DNA of 64,000 nt from Dysidea avara. Its lineage: Eukaryota > Porifera > Demospongiae > Dictyoceratida > Dysideidae. Position numbers and translations under genes: made by a program. The stretch is taken from the NCBI RefSeq assembly GCF_963678975.1, contig NC_089273.1, forward strand, positions 6,092,507-6,156,506, read 5' to 3'. Every line of letters starts with the position of its first letter. Position 1 is the first letter of the stretch. Of the stretch, positions 51,201 through 55,101 are shown in pieces. The notes beneath the pieces are model-generated. The model worked only from the letters and a program-made list of their open reading frames with translations, was not told where the DNA came from and searched no databases.

Positions 51201-51768
51201 AATGCCAATCCCAAAAATGAACACTCCAGCATAAGACAGCCTCAATAACTAGTTTTAATTAACAACTAGTTTTAATTAACAACTATTTCAATTATGATTG
51301 TGAATGAGGCATTTCTGGTTACCCCCTAAATTCCTGTGACCCCCCAACAAAAAGGATATAAATACTAGAATAAACATTGACTTGATAAAAATGTCGGTAT
51401 ATATTATACAGAAATAAAACCACTAGCTAGCTATCAAATACCACCAATTACATTCCGGCAGTAACTACGTACATGTCTTGGTCGCCGGACTGCTTAGAAG
51501 GCCGGTATACAGTCGCGGCTGGTTAGGTAACTATACGAGTAACGATGCTTGTCATCGTACCTGATCACGGAAAATTGTTACTTACGATTAATGTGCTCTG
51601 TTCTTGATTGTAGAAATAGAATGTCTGGTTGGGTAAGATCGTCACAGCACTGGCATCTTCATTACCTAATCTGGTATTAGAATCTGCACCAAAGTGGTAA
51701 AACTGGCCAACCGGGACACAAGTCACGATATTCAGTAAGTGGAAAAGCACAATTCTCCTGAGCAACAT
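4021..51768 (-). CDS. Large NIDO / TIL-like / Ig / EGF extracellular protein, gene model (15 exons, 3' end not found)
   Basis: I joined fifteen exons on the minus strand by consensus splice sites: 51768-51586, 45660-45376, 41677-41392, 29058-28894, 26305-25994, 21821-21549, 21497-21333, 21028-20717, 19065-18793, 18737-18570, 18264-17953, 15030-14758, 14708-14544, 14237-13926, 9030-4021. The first two junctions are phase 0 and all later ones phase 1, so the frame stays open throughout, about 2,830 residues. Order: signal peptide, NIDO, TIL-like, Ig, three times (Ig, TIL-like, Ig), then 44 EGF repeats. NIDO plus EGF is known from nidogen, SNED1 and mucin-like proteins; this exact order with TIL-Ig cassettes I do not recognise. 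The product should be secreted or displayed at the cell surface and act in matrix or cell adhesion (inference). The last visible exon ends in a good donor, so more exons must follow; no membrane segment is seen. Introns are filled with transposons. Confidence 0.85.
9444..9831. mobile_element. Miniature element, GAGCTGGATCC family copy 1
   Basis: The left end runs CTATAGTATGTAAGCATTGA then GCTGGATCCTCAAAAAC; the right end is the inverse (GTTTTTCAAGATCCAGCTC, ending ACATACTATAG). Three copies of about 390 bases occur in this gene's introns. Confidence 0.78.
10207..10588. mobile_element. Miniature hAT-like element
   Basis: Ends TAGAGCTGT and ACAGCTCTA, followed inward by related ATCGGTTA-rich inverted sequence. 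Flanks GTGTGTAT (10199-10206) and GTGTACAT (10589-10596) agree at seven of eight bases. It lies in the intron before the EGF exon. Confidence 0.75.
10965..11218. mobile_element. TATGTGAC-group miniature element
   Basis: Ends TATGTGACCTGGCCTGCAAA and inverse TATGTGACCGGGCCTGCGAA, each followed by GGGCA and GTGGGCAC. A TA target is likely. The copy at 45007-45251 is the same subfamily. Confidence 0.8.
11254..11582. mobile_element. Miniature element, GGATCC-type ends, 5-bp duplication
   Basis: Ends CAGGGGCAGATCCAGAG and CAGTGGCGGATCCAGGATG (inverse) with flanking CTGTA on both sides (11249-11253, 11583-11587). Internally it has a T-run module and the ACTCTAATAGAG motif (11471-11521) in the opposite orientation to 56452 and 63614. 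A 5-bp duplication with CAG ends fits the hAT5-like group (inference). Confidence 0.75.
11760..12420. repeat. Diverged inverted relatives of repeat R
   Basis: Two adjacent segments (11760-12060 and 12180-12420) read, in inverse, like the middle of R: a GACAC/TGTCCTCCTTTGTGTCCCA block and an ACTGATGCYTTCAG block. They contain no supported gene. The stretch 12430-13190 shows nothing recognisable. Confidence 0.5.
13196..13435. repeat. Eroded foldback block like that of repeat R
   Basis: GGGATCATAGAAATAAAAGG at the left and an inverse-related ATTTCTACACTATGATCAC at the right, with ATCATCTACACCTG and ATATCTGCAGG inside. Confidence 0.5.
13926..14237 (-). CDS. Exon 14: immunoglobulin domain Ig-A, cassette 4
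   Basis: A 312-base phase 1-1 exon with TIECEAIGYPPPTIMW and EDTGLYQCSATNNVG. It is the last Ig before the EGF array, and its donor (CAA-T/GTAAGT) joins the array acceptor at 9030 in phase. Confidence 0.85.
14544..14708 (-). CDS. Exon 13: TIL-like module, cassette 4
   Basis: A 165-base phase 1-1 exon: GCLAGMEYLMTGFQLTC, then SGCFCSNGNVLDDGVC and LECPG. The donor matches cassette 1 (CCA-G/GTAAGA). Confidence 0.8.
14758..15030 (-). CDS. Exon 12: immunoglobulin domain Ig-B, cassette 4
   Basis: A 273-base phase 1-1 exon with TNFTCQATGDPVPNISWFF and SDVGTYTCNASNIIGSDTR. Acceptor TATAACAG, donor GTGAGG. The intron to the TIL exon is only about 49 bases, as in cassettes 2 and 3. Confidence 0.85.
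15949..17448. mobile_element. Transposon whose terminal repeats are tandem arrays of about 22 bp
   Basis: The left arm (15949-16090) repeats a unit like TTTGCAATTGAATTCGTCGG six or seven times; the right arm (16424-16577 and 17406-17448) is the same array inverted. Outermost ends CAGGTTTTTGCAATTGAATT and its inverse are flanked by TA (15947-15948, 17449-17450). Cassettes 2 and 3 have the uninterrupted site (CTTAAACCAAAGC), proving insertion. In one frame the right arm reads as repeats like CKSDEFNCKSDE, but this is a by-product of the period. A 5-bp-TSD element sits in the right arm. Confidence 0.75.
16578..17405. mobile_element. Element with GGATCC-type ends nested in a tandem-ended element
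   Basis: Ends CAGGGGTGGATTGGGGG and CAGGGGCGGATCTAGGATT (inverse); flanks GAATT and GAATC agree at four of five bases. It interrupts the right tandem arm of 15949-17448, which resumes at 17406. It carries the ACTCTAATAGAG motif near 16809-16855. Confidence 0.75.
17953..18264 (-). CDS. Exon 11: immunoglobulin domain Ig-A, cassette 3
   Basis: A 312-base phase 1-1 exon with KIICEAIGYPPPTIMW and EDTGLYECFASNGAG, so both disulfide cysteines and the core tryptophan remain. Confidence 0.85.
18570..18737 (-). CDS. Exon 10: TIL-like module, cassette 3
   Basis: The exon is 168 bases, one codon longer than its sisters (NVLHDGGVC instead of NVLDDGVC). Cysteine order is unchanged and both ends are phase 1. 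Confidence 0.8.
18793..19065 (-). CDS. Exon 9: immunoglobulin domain Ig-B, cassette 3
   Basis: A 273-base phase 1-1 exon, almost the same sequence as the cassette 2 copy. It begins VAPHILSEIIAEGSEVANFTC after joining and ends in TYTCNATNIIGSDSR. Acceptor AAACAG, donor GTGAGG. Confidence 0.85.
19313..19564. mobile_element. TATGTGAC-group miniature element, cassette 3 intron
   Basis: Left end TATATGTAACCAACCTCCC, right end inverse TATGTAACTGAATTTTGGGA. The same insertion, at the same place, is present in the cassette 2 intron (22688-24842), so it predates that duplication. Confidence 0.75.
20717..21028 (-). CDS. Exon 8: immunoglobulin domain Ig-A, cassette 2
   Basis: A 312-base phase 1-1 exon with Ig landmarks IIKCEAIGYPPPTIMW and EDTGLYQCSASNSAG. 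It has the same length and splice positions as the other Ig-A copies at 25994, 17953 and 13926. Confidence 0.85.
21333..21497 (-). CDS. Exon 7: TIL-like module, cassette 2
   Basis: A 165-base exon nearly identical to the other TIL-like copies (GCLAGMEYLMTGLQLTC ... SGCFCSNGNVLDDGVC). The donor base is A (CCA-A/GTAAGA), so the next codon becomes ATT instead of GTT; phase 1 is kept. Confidence 0.8.
21549..21821 (-). CDS. Exon 6: immunoglobulin domain Ig-B, cassette 2
   Basis: A 273-base phase 1-1 exon (91 codons) reads APHILSEIIAEGSEVANFTC, NISWFFNEVMIDVSD and SSDVGTYTCNASNIIGSDTR, a complete Ig fold with both cysteines and the tryptophan. Acceptor TTTAAACAG, donor GTGAGG. Confidence 0.85.
21977..22231. 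mobile_element. TATGTGAC-group miniature element
   Basis: Ends TATGTGACCGAATTTTGGAA and the exact inverse, with GGATGATTTCC-type extension of the arms. It is absent from the cassette 3 intron, so it entered after the duplication. Confidence 0.8.
22324..22681 (+). mobile_element. 3' end of a LINE, 5'-truncated, (TA)n tail
   Basis: The piece codes TRGQHQRFLQLPTRVDAYKN and SFFPFTIKLWNQL, the usual C-terminal RT tail of CR1/L2-like LINEs, and ends in a TA microsatellite (22650-22682). Flanking TAGCT (22319-22323 and 22682-22686) is the target duplication; cassette 3 shows the empty site. Confidence 0.78.
22650..22682. repeat. (TA)n microsatellite, LINE tail
   Basis: About 32 bases of alternating TA form the 3' end of the LINE fragment at 22324-22681. 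Confidence 0.85.
22823..24701. mobile_element. Non-autonomous hAT element with a nested 9-bp-TSD element
   Basis: Terminal repeats CAGTGGCGTAGCCAAG and CAGGGGCGTAGCCAGCC (reverse complement of 24685-24701) and a perfect 8-bp duplication TTTTATTA (22815-22822, 24702-24709) define a hAT insertion. Near the left end a short unit containing CCCAACCATCACA is repeated three times. No intact transposase is seen; only short open stretches remain. It interrupts a TATGTGAC-type miniature element whose parts continue at 22688 and 24842. Confidence 0.88.
23261..23993. mobile_element. Mutator-like or foldback element nested in the hAT
   Basis: Terminal repeats TAGTCTCGTGCCCAGACCGC (23261-23280) and its exact inverse (23974-23993) are flanked by a perfect 9-bp duplication TGTGGATGG (23252-23260, 23994-24002). 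Long inverted arms extend inward for about 180 bases, with extra direct copies of a sub-block (GGCCTTTGCTATTCATCACC) in the arms. Nine-base duplications with long terminal repeats fit Mutator-like elements. It contains the dispersed ACTCTAATAGAG motif at 23556-23611. Confidence 0.85.
25994..26305 (-). CDS. Exon 5: immunoglobulin domain Ig-A, cassette 1
   Basis: A 312-base phase 1-1 exon codes an I-set-like Ig domain: the first cysteine in TIICEVIGYPPP, the core tryptophan in TIMWSRTNG, and the second cysteine in EDTGLYQCSANNS. Acceptor TATATAG, donor GTAAGT. Many NxT/S sites suggest N-glycosylation. Confidence 0.85.
26390..26867. mobile_element. Miniature element, GGATCC-like ends, 5-bp duplication
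   Basis: Ends CAGTGGCTGATTTAGGATTT and CAGTGGTAGATCTAGATGG (inverse) with flanking AGGTG on both sides (26385-26389, 26868-26872). Two motif copies lie at 26592-26650. It lies just upstream of exon 5. Confidence 0.75.
28894..29058 (-). CDS. Exon 4: TIL-like cysteine-rich module, cassette 1
   Basis: A 165-base phase 1-1 exon codes about 55 residues starting GCLAGMEYLMTGFQLTC and ending ESGCFCSNGNVLDDGVCISHRECPG. The pattern G-C-F-C-x-x-G-x-V-L-D-D-G-x-C-x-x-x-x-E-C is that of trypsin-inhibitor-like (TIL) domains; fewer cysteines are present in the first half than in classical TIL, so it may be a TIL relative. Four copies occur in this gene. Confidence 0.75.
29106..29495. mobile_element. Miniature element, GAGCTGGATCC family copy 2
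   Basis: The copy runs from CTATAGTATGTTCACATTGA to GGATTCAGCTCAACGTGAAC, between the TIL exon of cassette 1 and the dead Ig-B exon. Confidence 0.75.
29503..30262 (-). pseudogene. Dead Ig-B exon of cassette 1, split by an insertion
   Basis: The two halves of an Ig-B exon are recognisable by similarity to 14758-15030: the 3' half at about 29512-29560 and the 5' half at about 30045-30262. About 480 bases of foreign sequence lie between them. The codon for the core Ig tryptophan has become TAG, extra bases follow the first cysteine, and the donor sequence is altered. Because every neighbouring exon is phase 1-1, leaving this exon out keeps the frame, so the loss is tolerated. The cassette therefore now gives only TIL and Ig-A. 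Confidence 0.8.
29561..30043. mobile_element. Unclassified insertion in the dead Ig-B exon
   Basis: This stretch interrupts the Ig-B similarity. I see no clear terminal repeats or coding potential. It carries a degenerate copy of the dispersed ACTCTAATAGAG motif near 29857 (ACTCTAGTAGAATTGTCA), like several transposons in the window. Confidence 0.4.
30808..31284. mobile_element. Miniature element, GGATCC-type ends, 5-bp duplication
   Basis: Ends CAATGGCGGATCCAGGATG and CAGTGGCGGATCCAGGAG (inverse) with flanking CACAC on both sides (30803-30807, 31285-31289). It is inserted in repeat R, next to the Gypsy fossil. Confidence 0.8.
31334..31511 (-). repeat. Downstream LTR of the Gypsy fossil
   Basis: The sequence reads TGTAGTACATG at its 5' end on the minus strand and ends GTTACAAC next to the target duplication. 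It is preceded by a purine-rich tract near 31512-31527 (GAAAGAGGGGGATAG). It matches the split LTR at 36386-39173. Confidence 0.85.
36430..39031 (-). mobile_element. hAT DNA transposon (2.6 kb) nested in the Gypsy LTR
   Basis: Terminal inverted repeats start TAGGGATG (TAGGGATGAGCCTATTTTGC on one side, TAGGGATGCACCGATTTTGC on the other), and the element is flanked by the 8-bp duplication TCAAATAC (36422-36429 and 39032-39039). Both facts are standard for hAT. It carries a degenerate transposase gene on the minus strand. The insertion is younger than the Gypsy element. Confidence 0.92.
36625..38656 (-). pseudogene. hAT transposase, degenerate
   Basis: The reading starts at 38656 with an acidic serine-rich segment, then a basic tract and a BED-type zinc finger (FCQEC, then SYHIKSTKH). 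The RNase H-like core follows in another frame from about 38046 (VIFDGTSHCGEALAILVRYI; the aspartate fits the first catalytic residue). The C-terminal dimerisation region contains ALEWWKLNSMD and PSSAAAERVFSLLNTGFGDL. There is one frame change between about 38046 and 38009, a stop near 37135, and another at about 36793 just before the dimerisation motif; the remaining frame ends at 36625. With three defects the copy cannot make an intact enzyme. Confidence 0.85.
39758..40779. other. Intron 3 of the NIDO gene, unrecognised stretch
   Basis: Between repeat R copy 2 and the CA microsatellite. I see no exon-like or domain-like sequence here. Confidence 0.5.
40780..40856. repeat. (CATA)n/(CA)n microsatellite
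   Basis: ACATAC-type units pass into CA repeats; the same repeat resumes at 41306 after the 449-base element. Confidence 0.85.
40857..41305. mobile_element. Miniature hAT-like element inserted in a CA microsatellite
   Basis: Terminal repeats TAGGGACCCGCCGATTATGC and its inverse define the ends. Both flanks are CA repeat, so the 8-bp duplication cannot be read uniquely. Three ACTCTAATAGAG motif copies lie at 41098-41185 in both orientations. Confidence 0.75.
41392..41677 (-). CDS. Exon 3: end of NIDO domain
   Basis: Acceptor TTTTTATAG precedes ACCAACACATTCCAG; the translation TNTFQCVVATDGQ then SYAIYLYADDMIEWTTGD is the usual NIDO end (N-T-F-Q, then F/Y-x-I-x-x-Y with W). A glycine-rich turn and a D-G-x-E-A-V segment follow. 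The exon has 286 bases, enters in phase 0 and leaves in phase 1 at GTGAGT, switching the rest of the gene to phase-1 modules. Confidence 0.85.
42262..42302. repeat. (GT)n/(GCGT)n microsatellite
   Basis: GTGTGTGT passes into GCGTGCGTGCGT and back to GTGTGCGC; it lies in intron 2 next to the pogo-like element. Confidence 0.85.
42346..43078. mobile_element. pogo/Tigger-like miniature element, split by another insertion
   Basis: The left end CAGTGGAACCTTGATTATC and right end (inverse CAGTGTAACCTCAAAC) resemble pogo/Tigger termini, and TA flanks both sides (42344-42345, 43079-43080). GAACACC and GAACAC repeats recur inside. The right terminal repeat is interrupted by 42563-43067. Confidence 0.7.
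42563..43067. mobile_element. Miniature hAT-like element in the end of the pogo-like element
   Basis: Ends CAGTGTTGGAGTAGTTAC and CAGTGTTGAGGGTAACACG (inverse). Flanks GAGGTTAC and GAGTTAC agree apart from one base, as expected for an aged 8-bp duplication. The interior is rich in GTTAC repeats. A fragment of the same family ends near 48410 (CCCCAACACTG). Confidence 0.75.
43389..43782. mobile_element. Miniature element, GAGCTGGATCC family copy 3
   Basis: The left end CTATGGTGTGTACGTGC leads into GAGCTGGATCCTCAAAAACA; the right end contains TATCCAGTTCAACTTGTACA. It lies in intron 2. Confidence 0.72.
43783..45006. other. Intron 2 of the NIDO gene, unrecognised stretch
   Basis: AT-rich sequence with short frames of no recognisable content, between the GAGCTGGATCC element and a TATGTGAC-group element. 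Confidence 0.5.
45007..45251. mobile_element. TATGTGAC-group miniature element
   Basis: Left end TATGTGACCGGGCCTGTAAA, right end inverse ATGTGACTGGGTCTGCACAG. Interior (GTGGGCACAAACTATATGCC) matches 10965-11218 in inverse orientation. Confidence 0.75.
45376..45660 (-). CDS. Exon 2: central NIDO domain
   Basis: Acceptor CCTCCCAG precedes CTCCACATC; the exon codes 95 residues beginning LHINGGISF and containing LLAVFWADVDTRGTGDVWYG and QLYIFTWDRVGYF. The first matches the NIDO core strand where a tryptophan and aspartates follow an N-G-x-I-S-F turn, the second its conserved T-W-x-x-V-G-Y. It ends in phase 0 at a GTATAA donor and joins exon 1 in frame. Confidence 0.85.
46062..46317. mobile_element. 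TATGTGAC-group miniature element
   Basis: Ends TATGTGACTGAATTTTGGAA and the exact inverse; arms extend about 40 bases through CACCCATGTGGGTGC. Same subfamily as 21977-22231. Confidence 0.82.
46411..46655. mobile_element. TATGTGAC-group miniature element, eroded
   Basis: Left end TATATGTAACCGAACTTGGA, right arm inverse contains AAAAATCACCCTTATGGGTC. The right tip has drifted. Confidence 0.6.
47127..47677. mobile_element. Miniature hAT-like element
   Basis: Ends TAGTGTTGCACCGATA and TAGTGTTGCATCGATAATC (inverse); flanks ATAATTAC (47119-47126) and ATAGTTAC (47678-47685) agree at seven of eight bases. It carries an (AAT)n microsatellite at 47338-47365. A segment at 47291-47335 is also found at 9199-9245. 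Confidence 0.8.
47708..48301. mobile_element. TA-flanked element with GGGATAGAAAACTA ends
   Basis: Left end TAGAGGGGGATAGAAAACTA, right end inverse TAGAGGGCCGTAAGACCCGG then GATAGAAAACTA, TA on both flanks. The interior has no recognisable coding sequence. Confidence 0.6.
49007..49058. repeat. (TTTA)n microsatellite
   Basis: TTTATTTATTTACTTATTTA then more TTTA units, with GCTAGCTA in the middle. Confidence 0.8.
49308..49427. repeat. Hairpin-forming inverted repeat
   Basis: Arms containing CTGCCCAATCCTGTGTTGAT and its near-exact inverse are separated by a short spacer (about 49362-49375). It may be a short foldback element in intron 1. No coding sequence. Confidence 0.65.
50150..50720 (-). 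pseudogene. Decayed second copy of the endonuclease-like RT fragment
   Basis: In minus frames, stretches such as DALVDIVYHAFPQSHPGALR match NALVSVVHHALLQDHPGVLR of 52196-52840. Stops and shifts are frequent. It lies in intron 1 of the NIDO gene. Confidence 0.55.
51586..51768 (-). CDS. Exon 1: signal peptide and start of NIDO domain
   Basis: The start ATG is followed by a short basic and then hydrophobic stretch (MLLRRIVLFHLLNIVTCVPV), a typical secretion signal. The next residues, FYHFGADSNTRLGNEDASA, match the opening of NIDO domains (F-x-YG-x-x-x-GD pattern followed by a D-A-S turn). The exon is 61 codons and ends in phase 0 at a GTAAGT donor after codon ATC. No upstream coding exon is needed because the signal peptide sits at the start. 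Confidence 0.85.
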
Positions 51769-51799
51769 TGACGGCGCAACTAGCTAATCACTTTTTCTC

Positions 51800-51840
51800 A
51801 ATTCTGTAATGCGAGAATTTACGGAGAGTTATAAAATCAT
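51800..51840 (-). promoter_or_regulatory. Possible core promoter of the NIDO gene
   Basis: About 60 bases upstream of the start codon the minus strand reads TTTTATAACTC, a TATA-like box, which would leave a very short 5' leader. A 13-base inverted repeat (ATTTACGGAGA near 51815 and TCTCCGTAAAT near 51893) spans the region. Only position supports the call; transcript starts are unknown. Confidence 0.25.
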
Positions 51841-51945
51841 ACATAACCTATGATCTCGCCTATGATACACAGTCCAAGTATAGCTATTTAGATTCTCCGT
51901 AAATCTTCTACGCACTTTGTTATTGCTCCGTCATCCGAACTGCTG

Positions 51946-52101
51946 GGTTTTACTCTCTTCACCACCTTTCATAACCCTTACGTAATATTAAGCTCAAAAG
52001 CATCCAGACTTCCTAATGTAGTTGTTGCTCTCTCTCTCTTCGACTTTAGGGAACACGTCTAGTAGTCAGTGCCGCGAGTAGTCGACTTTAGGGGAAGCGT
52101 C
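51946..52101. repeat. Repeat Q, uninterrupted copy
   Basis: It shares GGGTTTTACTCT, CCTTACGTAATATTAAGCTC, GCATCCAGACTTCCTA and GTCGACTTTAGGGGAAGCGT with 57192-57255 plus 58928-59090. Short tandem units (GCCGCGAGTAGTCGACTTTA) occur at 52065, 52842, and three times at 58995-59090. It supplies the empty target of the LINE. Confidence 0.75.
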
Positions 52102-52195
52102 CAGTAGCGAAGCTATACAGATACATACTGAAAACTACAACATACTACTACTTATTACCTAACTGTATACTTATTACTACCTATACGTACTTAAC

Positions 52196-52840
52196 TTAAC
52201 CAATGTCAAAGTCAGGAAATTCGTCCTCAGCAGTAAGCGAATACTGGCGGAGTATCATTTTTGCATTGTACCTCCACAAAGTCACAGACAGTTGCTGGAG
52301 AAGTTGGCGCCTAGCAAACTTTCGTGGTAAACCGTTTCTAACAGTTGTTCTGTTAGCTATGGATCCTAAAATTGATAGGGCATATGGTGACCAAACACCA
52401 AAGGTCTCACATACAAGAGGGATAAAATCTCCTCCATTATCATTTACAATGTCCTGGTATTGGTTGTCCTTAGCTGTCTCACCAACAGCAGCGGCCACCC
52501 CAGCCTGAGAAGAAGCAGAAGATATGACAGCAGACTGAGTGGTACTCCTGACGGAGAGATCAAAATAGGCAGGACGACCAAGATGAAAGTCAGGGTGGTA
52601 TATGTCGCCAGGACGAGATCGGTCAGATGGAATGCCTTGCTCCCTAAGAACACCAGGGTGATCTTGGAGCAAGGCATGGTGTACAACAGACACTAAAGCA
52701 TTATGACGCTGGATCCTCAAGGGACCATGAGAGCACCCCAGCAGATGATCACCAAACTGGTCAATGACAGATAGACAAGTACAGAGTGGTAAAGAAGGGA
52801 ACAAAGGAATGCCAGCCACAAACGTAAAGCTATAGTAAAG
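52196..52840 (-). pseudogene. C-terminal fragment of a reverse-transcriptase-type protein with endonuclease-like region
   Basis: The minus-strand frame reads DQFGDHLLGCSHGPLRIQRH, then RPGDIYHPDFHLGRPAYFDL and SVRSTTQS. The C/H-rich motif followed by R-P-x-D and a D-x-x-V/L strand is the C-terminal part found on many invertebrate RT-like genes, reminiscent of restriction-like endonuclease. The RT domain is absent. It lies between short repeats of the Q group upstream of the NIDO gene. Confidence 0.65.
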
Positions 52841-52892
52841 TTGCCGCGAGTAGTCGACTTTAGGCCGGGAAGCGTCCAGTACTGTTGCTGTT

Positions 52893-52990
52893 CTATACCA
52901 CATGCGTATTTTGTACCATACGCGTATGGTACATACCATATGCGTATACGCGTACGGTACAACCATACGCGTATGGTACGGAAAATTGTA
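52893..52990. repeat. Cluster of ACGCGT-centred palindromes
   Basis: Words such as TACCATACGCGTATGGTA (a perfect palindrome), ATATGCGTATACGCGTAC and ACCATACGCGTATGGTAC follow each other. A second cluster lies at 57104-57187, followed by the same GGAAAATYGTACC word. Confidence 0.7.
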
Positions 52991-53522
52991 CCATCTGAGT
53001 ATAGGCTATAACTAACCTGCTTTGCGTATAATATCAAGCAGAAGGTTTTTGCACTGCCGTACCTATTGACTATGCCGGATGGCACTCTGCTTTCATTTCT
53101 TTTCGGGGAAGAGGGAGGGGGGAGGGGCTAGTCTCGCTTAGCGGTTTCTGTTCAGTGAAGATCGAGCTAGCTAGGTATATACCTCTATAGAACAATCATA
53201 TTTTGGTCTGATTAGTTGCTGAGATGCATGCATTTTGCTTTAGTGTAATTAAGATATAATTTGCTTTACTGCATGCATGATGCAAACCTACACTGTTAAT
53301 ACTGAGGTGGTCATAGCACACTTAACCAGCAGCACACCCTTGGGGTGCAGGCACACTTTCAGGATATAGTGTGTGAAGCACACAAGACAAGCAGTGTGAC
53401 CGTATATTGGTGTACATGGCATCCTTTATTATTTAGAGGTAGTAGGATGTATAGAAAAGCATCAATTTTATTGAATTTATGTGCTAAATAAACTTATTTT
53501 GTGCTAAGCCATTACACAGATA

Positions 53523-53715
53523 CACTACAATAAAGTGTGTATTTGTACATAATGTAGGAGATGATTGTCCACATTTGTCCATTACTTAGCAAATGTGAAC
53601 CCATTTGTCCATAAGATAACTAATGTGAACCATCGTCTCCTACACATCACATACTCCGCTGAAGTATGTGATGTGTGTGTGTGTGATATGCACAAAAACA
53701 CATTTTATTGTAGTG
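53523..53715. mobile_element. Palindromic miniature element
   Basis: Ends CACTACAATAAAGTGTG and inverse CACTACAATAAAATGTG. Inner arms include GTAGGAGATGAT against its inverse, and a hairpin ACATCACATACT / AGTATGTGATGT at 53642-53680. Confidence 0.65.
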
Positions 53716-54391
53716 ACAGTTCAAGTCGGTGAACAAAGCTGGTATGGCTGTATCAATAAAGTAACCAATTTGCATTAACCTAGAGTAAATTTACTCTTGA
53801 TTAACATTAACTCATAGAATTTCCATTAGATTAATCCAGTCAACAGTAGAGAGATGAAAAAGATGATCAGTGGGGGCCCGTACATATCTTAAGGTAGTCT
53901 CAGTTGAGTGAAATTAAACCCACAATCAAACTCCAGGCTTGATGGTATAGGTTTATAATTACATTTTGAAACAATGTTTAAGTATAGATTTGAAAGCGGT
54001 AAGTTGCATGCTGACTGACTGATAGTGTTATGTACTGTTTGTAGATTGTTGACATTCCAGGAATGTTACACCAATTGTGAAACTGCAGATGATGTAATAT
54101 TTCACAATAATTCTATGATGAGTGGTTGACTTTGATAATAAAGCTGTCACATTCTACCCTTCCACTCCAGAATGCACAAGTGGTTTTTATCTCCACAGTG
54201 GAAATGCTATTACTTTGAAAGTACACAAGCTGGTATACTATAGTACTGTATGTTCTTTAGAATAGTCGAGATAATTATCTAGCTGTTGCATAGCAACCAC
54301 ATACACTGAAAACGTATTGTAAATTTTAATTTTCGTTTCTTCTTCCATGCAGTACATTGTGGCTGCAATTGCTACACATATATTACTTCCT

Positions 54392-55101
54392 CACAGTAAA
54401 TTCAAATAGATCAATTCAACCTCCATGGGTAAATTTAACCTAATTTTTTTTATTAAAATGACCATTTAAAAGTGGTTATAACTAGGGTAGGCTTTTGGAT
54501 TAAATTGGTCAAAATAACTAGGGTAGGTCAATATAACTGTTAACTTAAGATGTTGAAATAACATATTTGGGTAATTTCAGTGTGTGTGGTCAAGTCTACT
54601 ACGGCACAGATTAGATGACCACCTACATGGTTAAATTTACAGTACACTAGCTGTTATAACATTTGTGTTACATCCCACAATCAAAAGTGAACATGGAGAA
54701 CATAGGTTTTATATACAATTTGAAACTTCTATAAGATCAGGTATGTTTAAAGTATTAAGATGCAGTATGTAACAACTATTGCGAATATGTGTCACACATA
54801 GATTAATGAATGTTATTACTAATGATGACTGACTTGTAAATTAATACAAATAAACAAATATTTTGTGACGTGAGTTAATTTTACCACAGATGGTTAAAAT
54901 AACCATGATGGTAAGGTTATTTCAAACACTTGGCTAGAGGTTGAAGAGACTTTAGGGCATCTGGGTAATATAACTATAACTTACAAAGTTAAAATAACCA
55001 AGTACATCCTTGGGTCATTACTACCAAAAAATCGGTCATTTGAATTGCAGGTAAAACAAGCCAAAAATTTGGGTCATTTGTACCCATTTGAATTTACAGT
55101 G
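54392..55101. mobile_element. Candidate element with CACWGTAAATTCAAAT ends
   Basis: Left end CACAGTAAATTCAAAT and right end inverse CACTGTAAATTCAAATGGG. The interior has many GGTTAAAT and TAACC words and no coding sequence. I could not read a target duplication. Confidence 0.5.

Larger units (their letters stand above)
48420..51560. other. Intron 1 of the NIDO gene, mostly unrecognised
   Basis: It contains a hairpin (49308-49427), a TTTA microsatellite, a decayed endonuclease-like RT fragment (50150-50720) and a short tandem AACTAGTTTTAATTAAC near 51250. No additional host exon is recognised. Confidence 0.5.
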
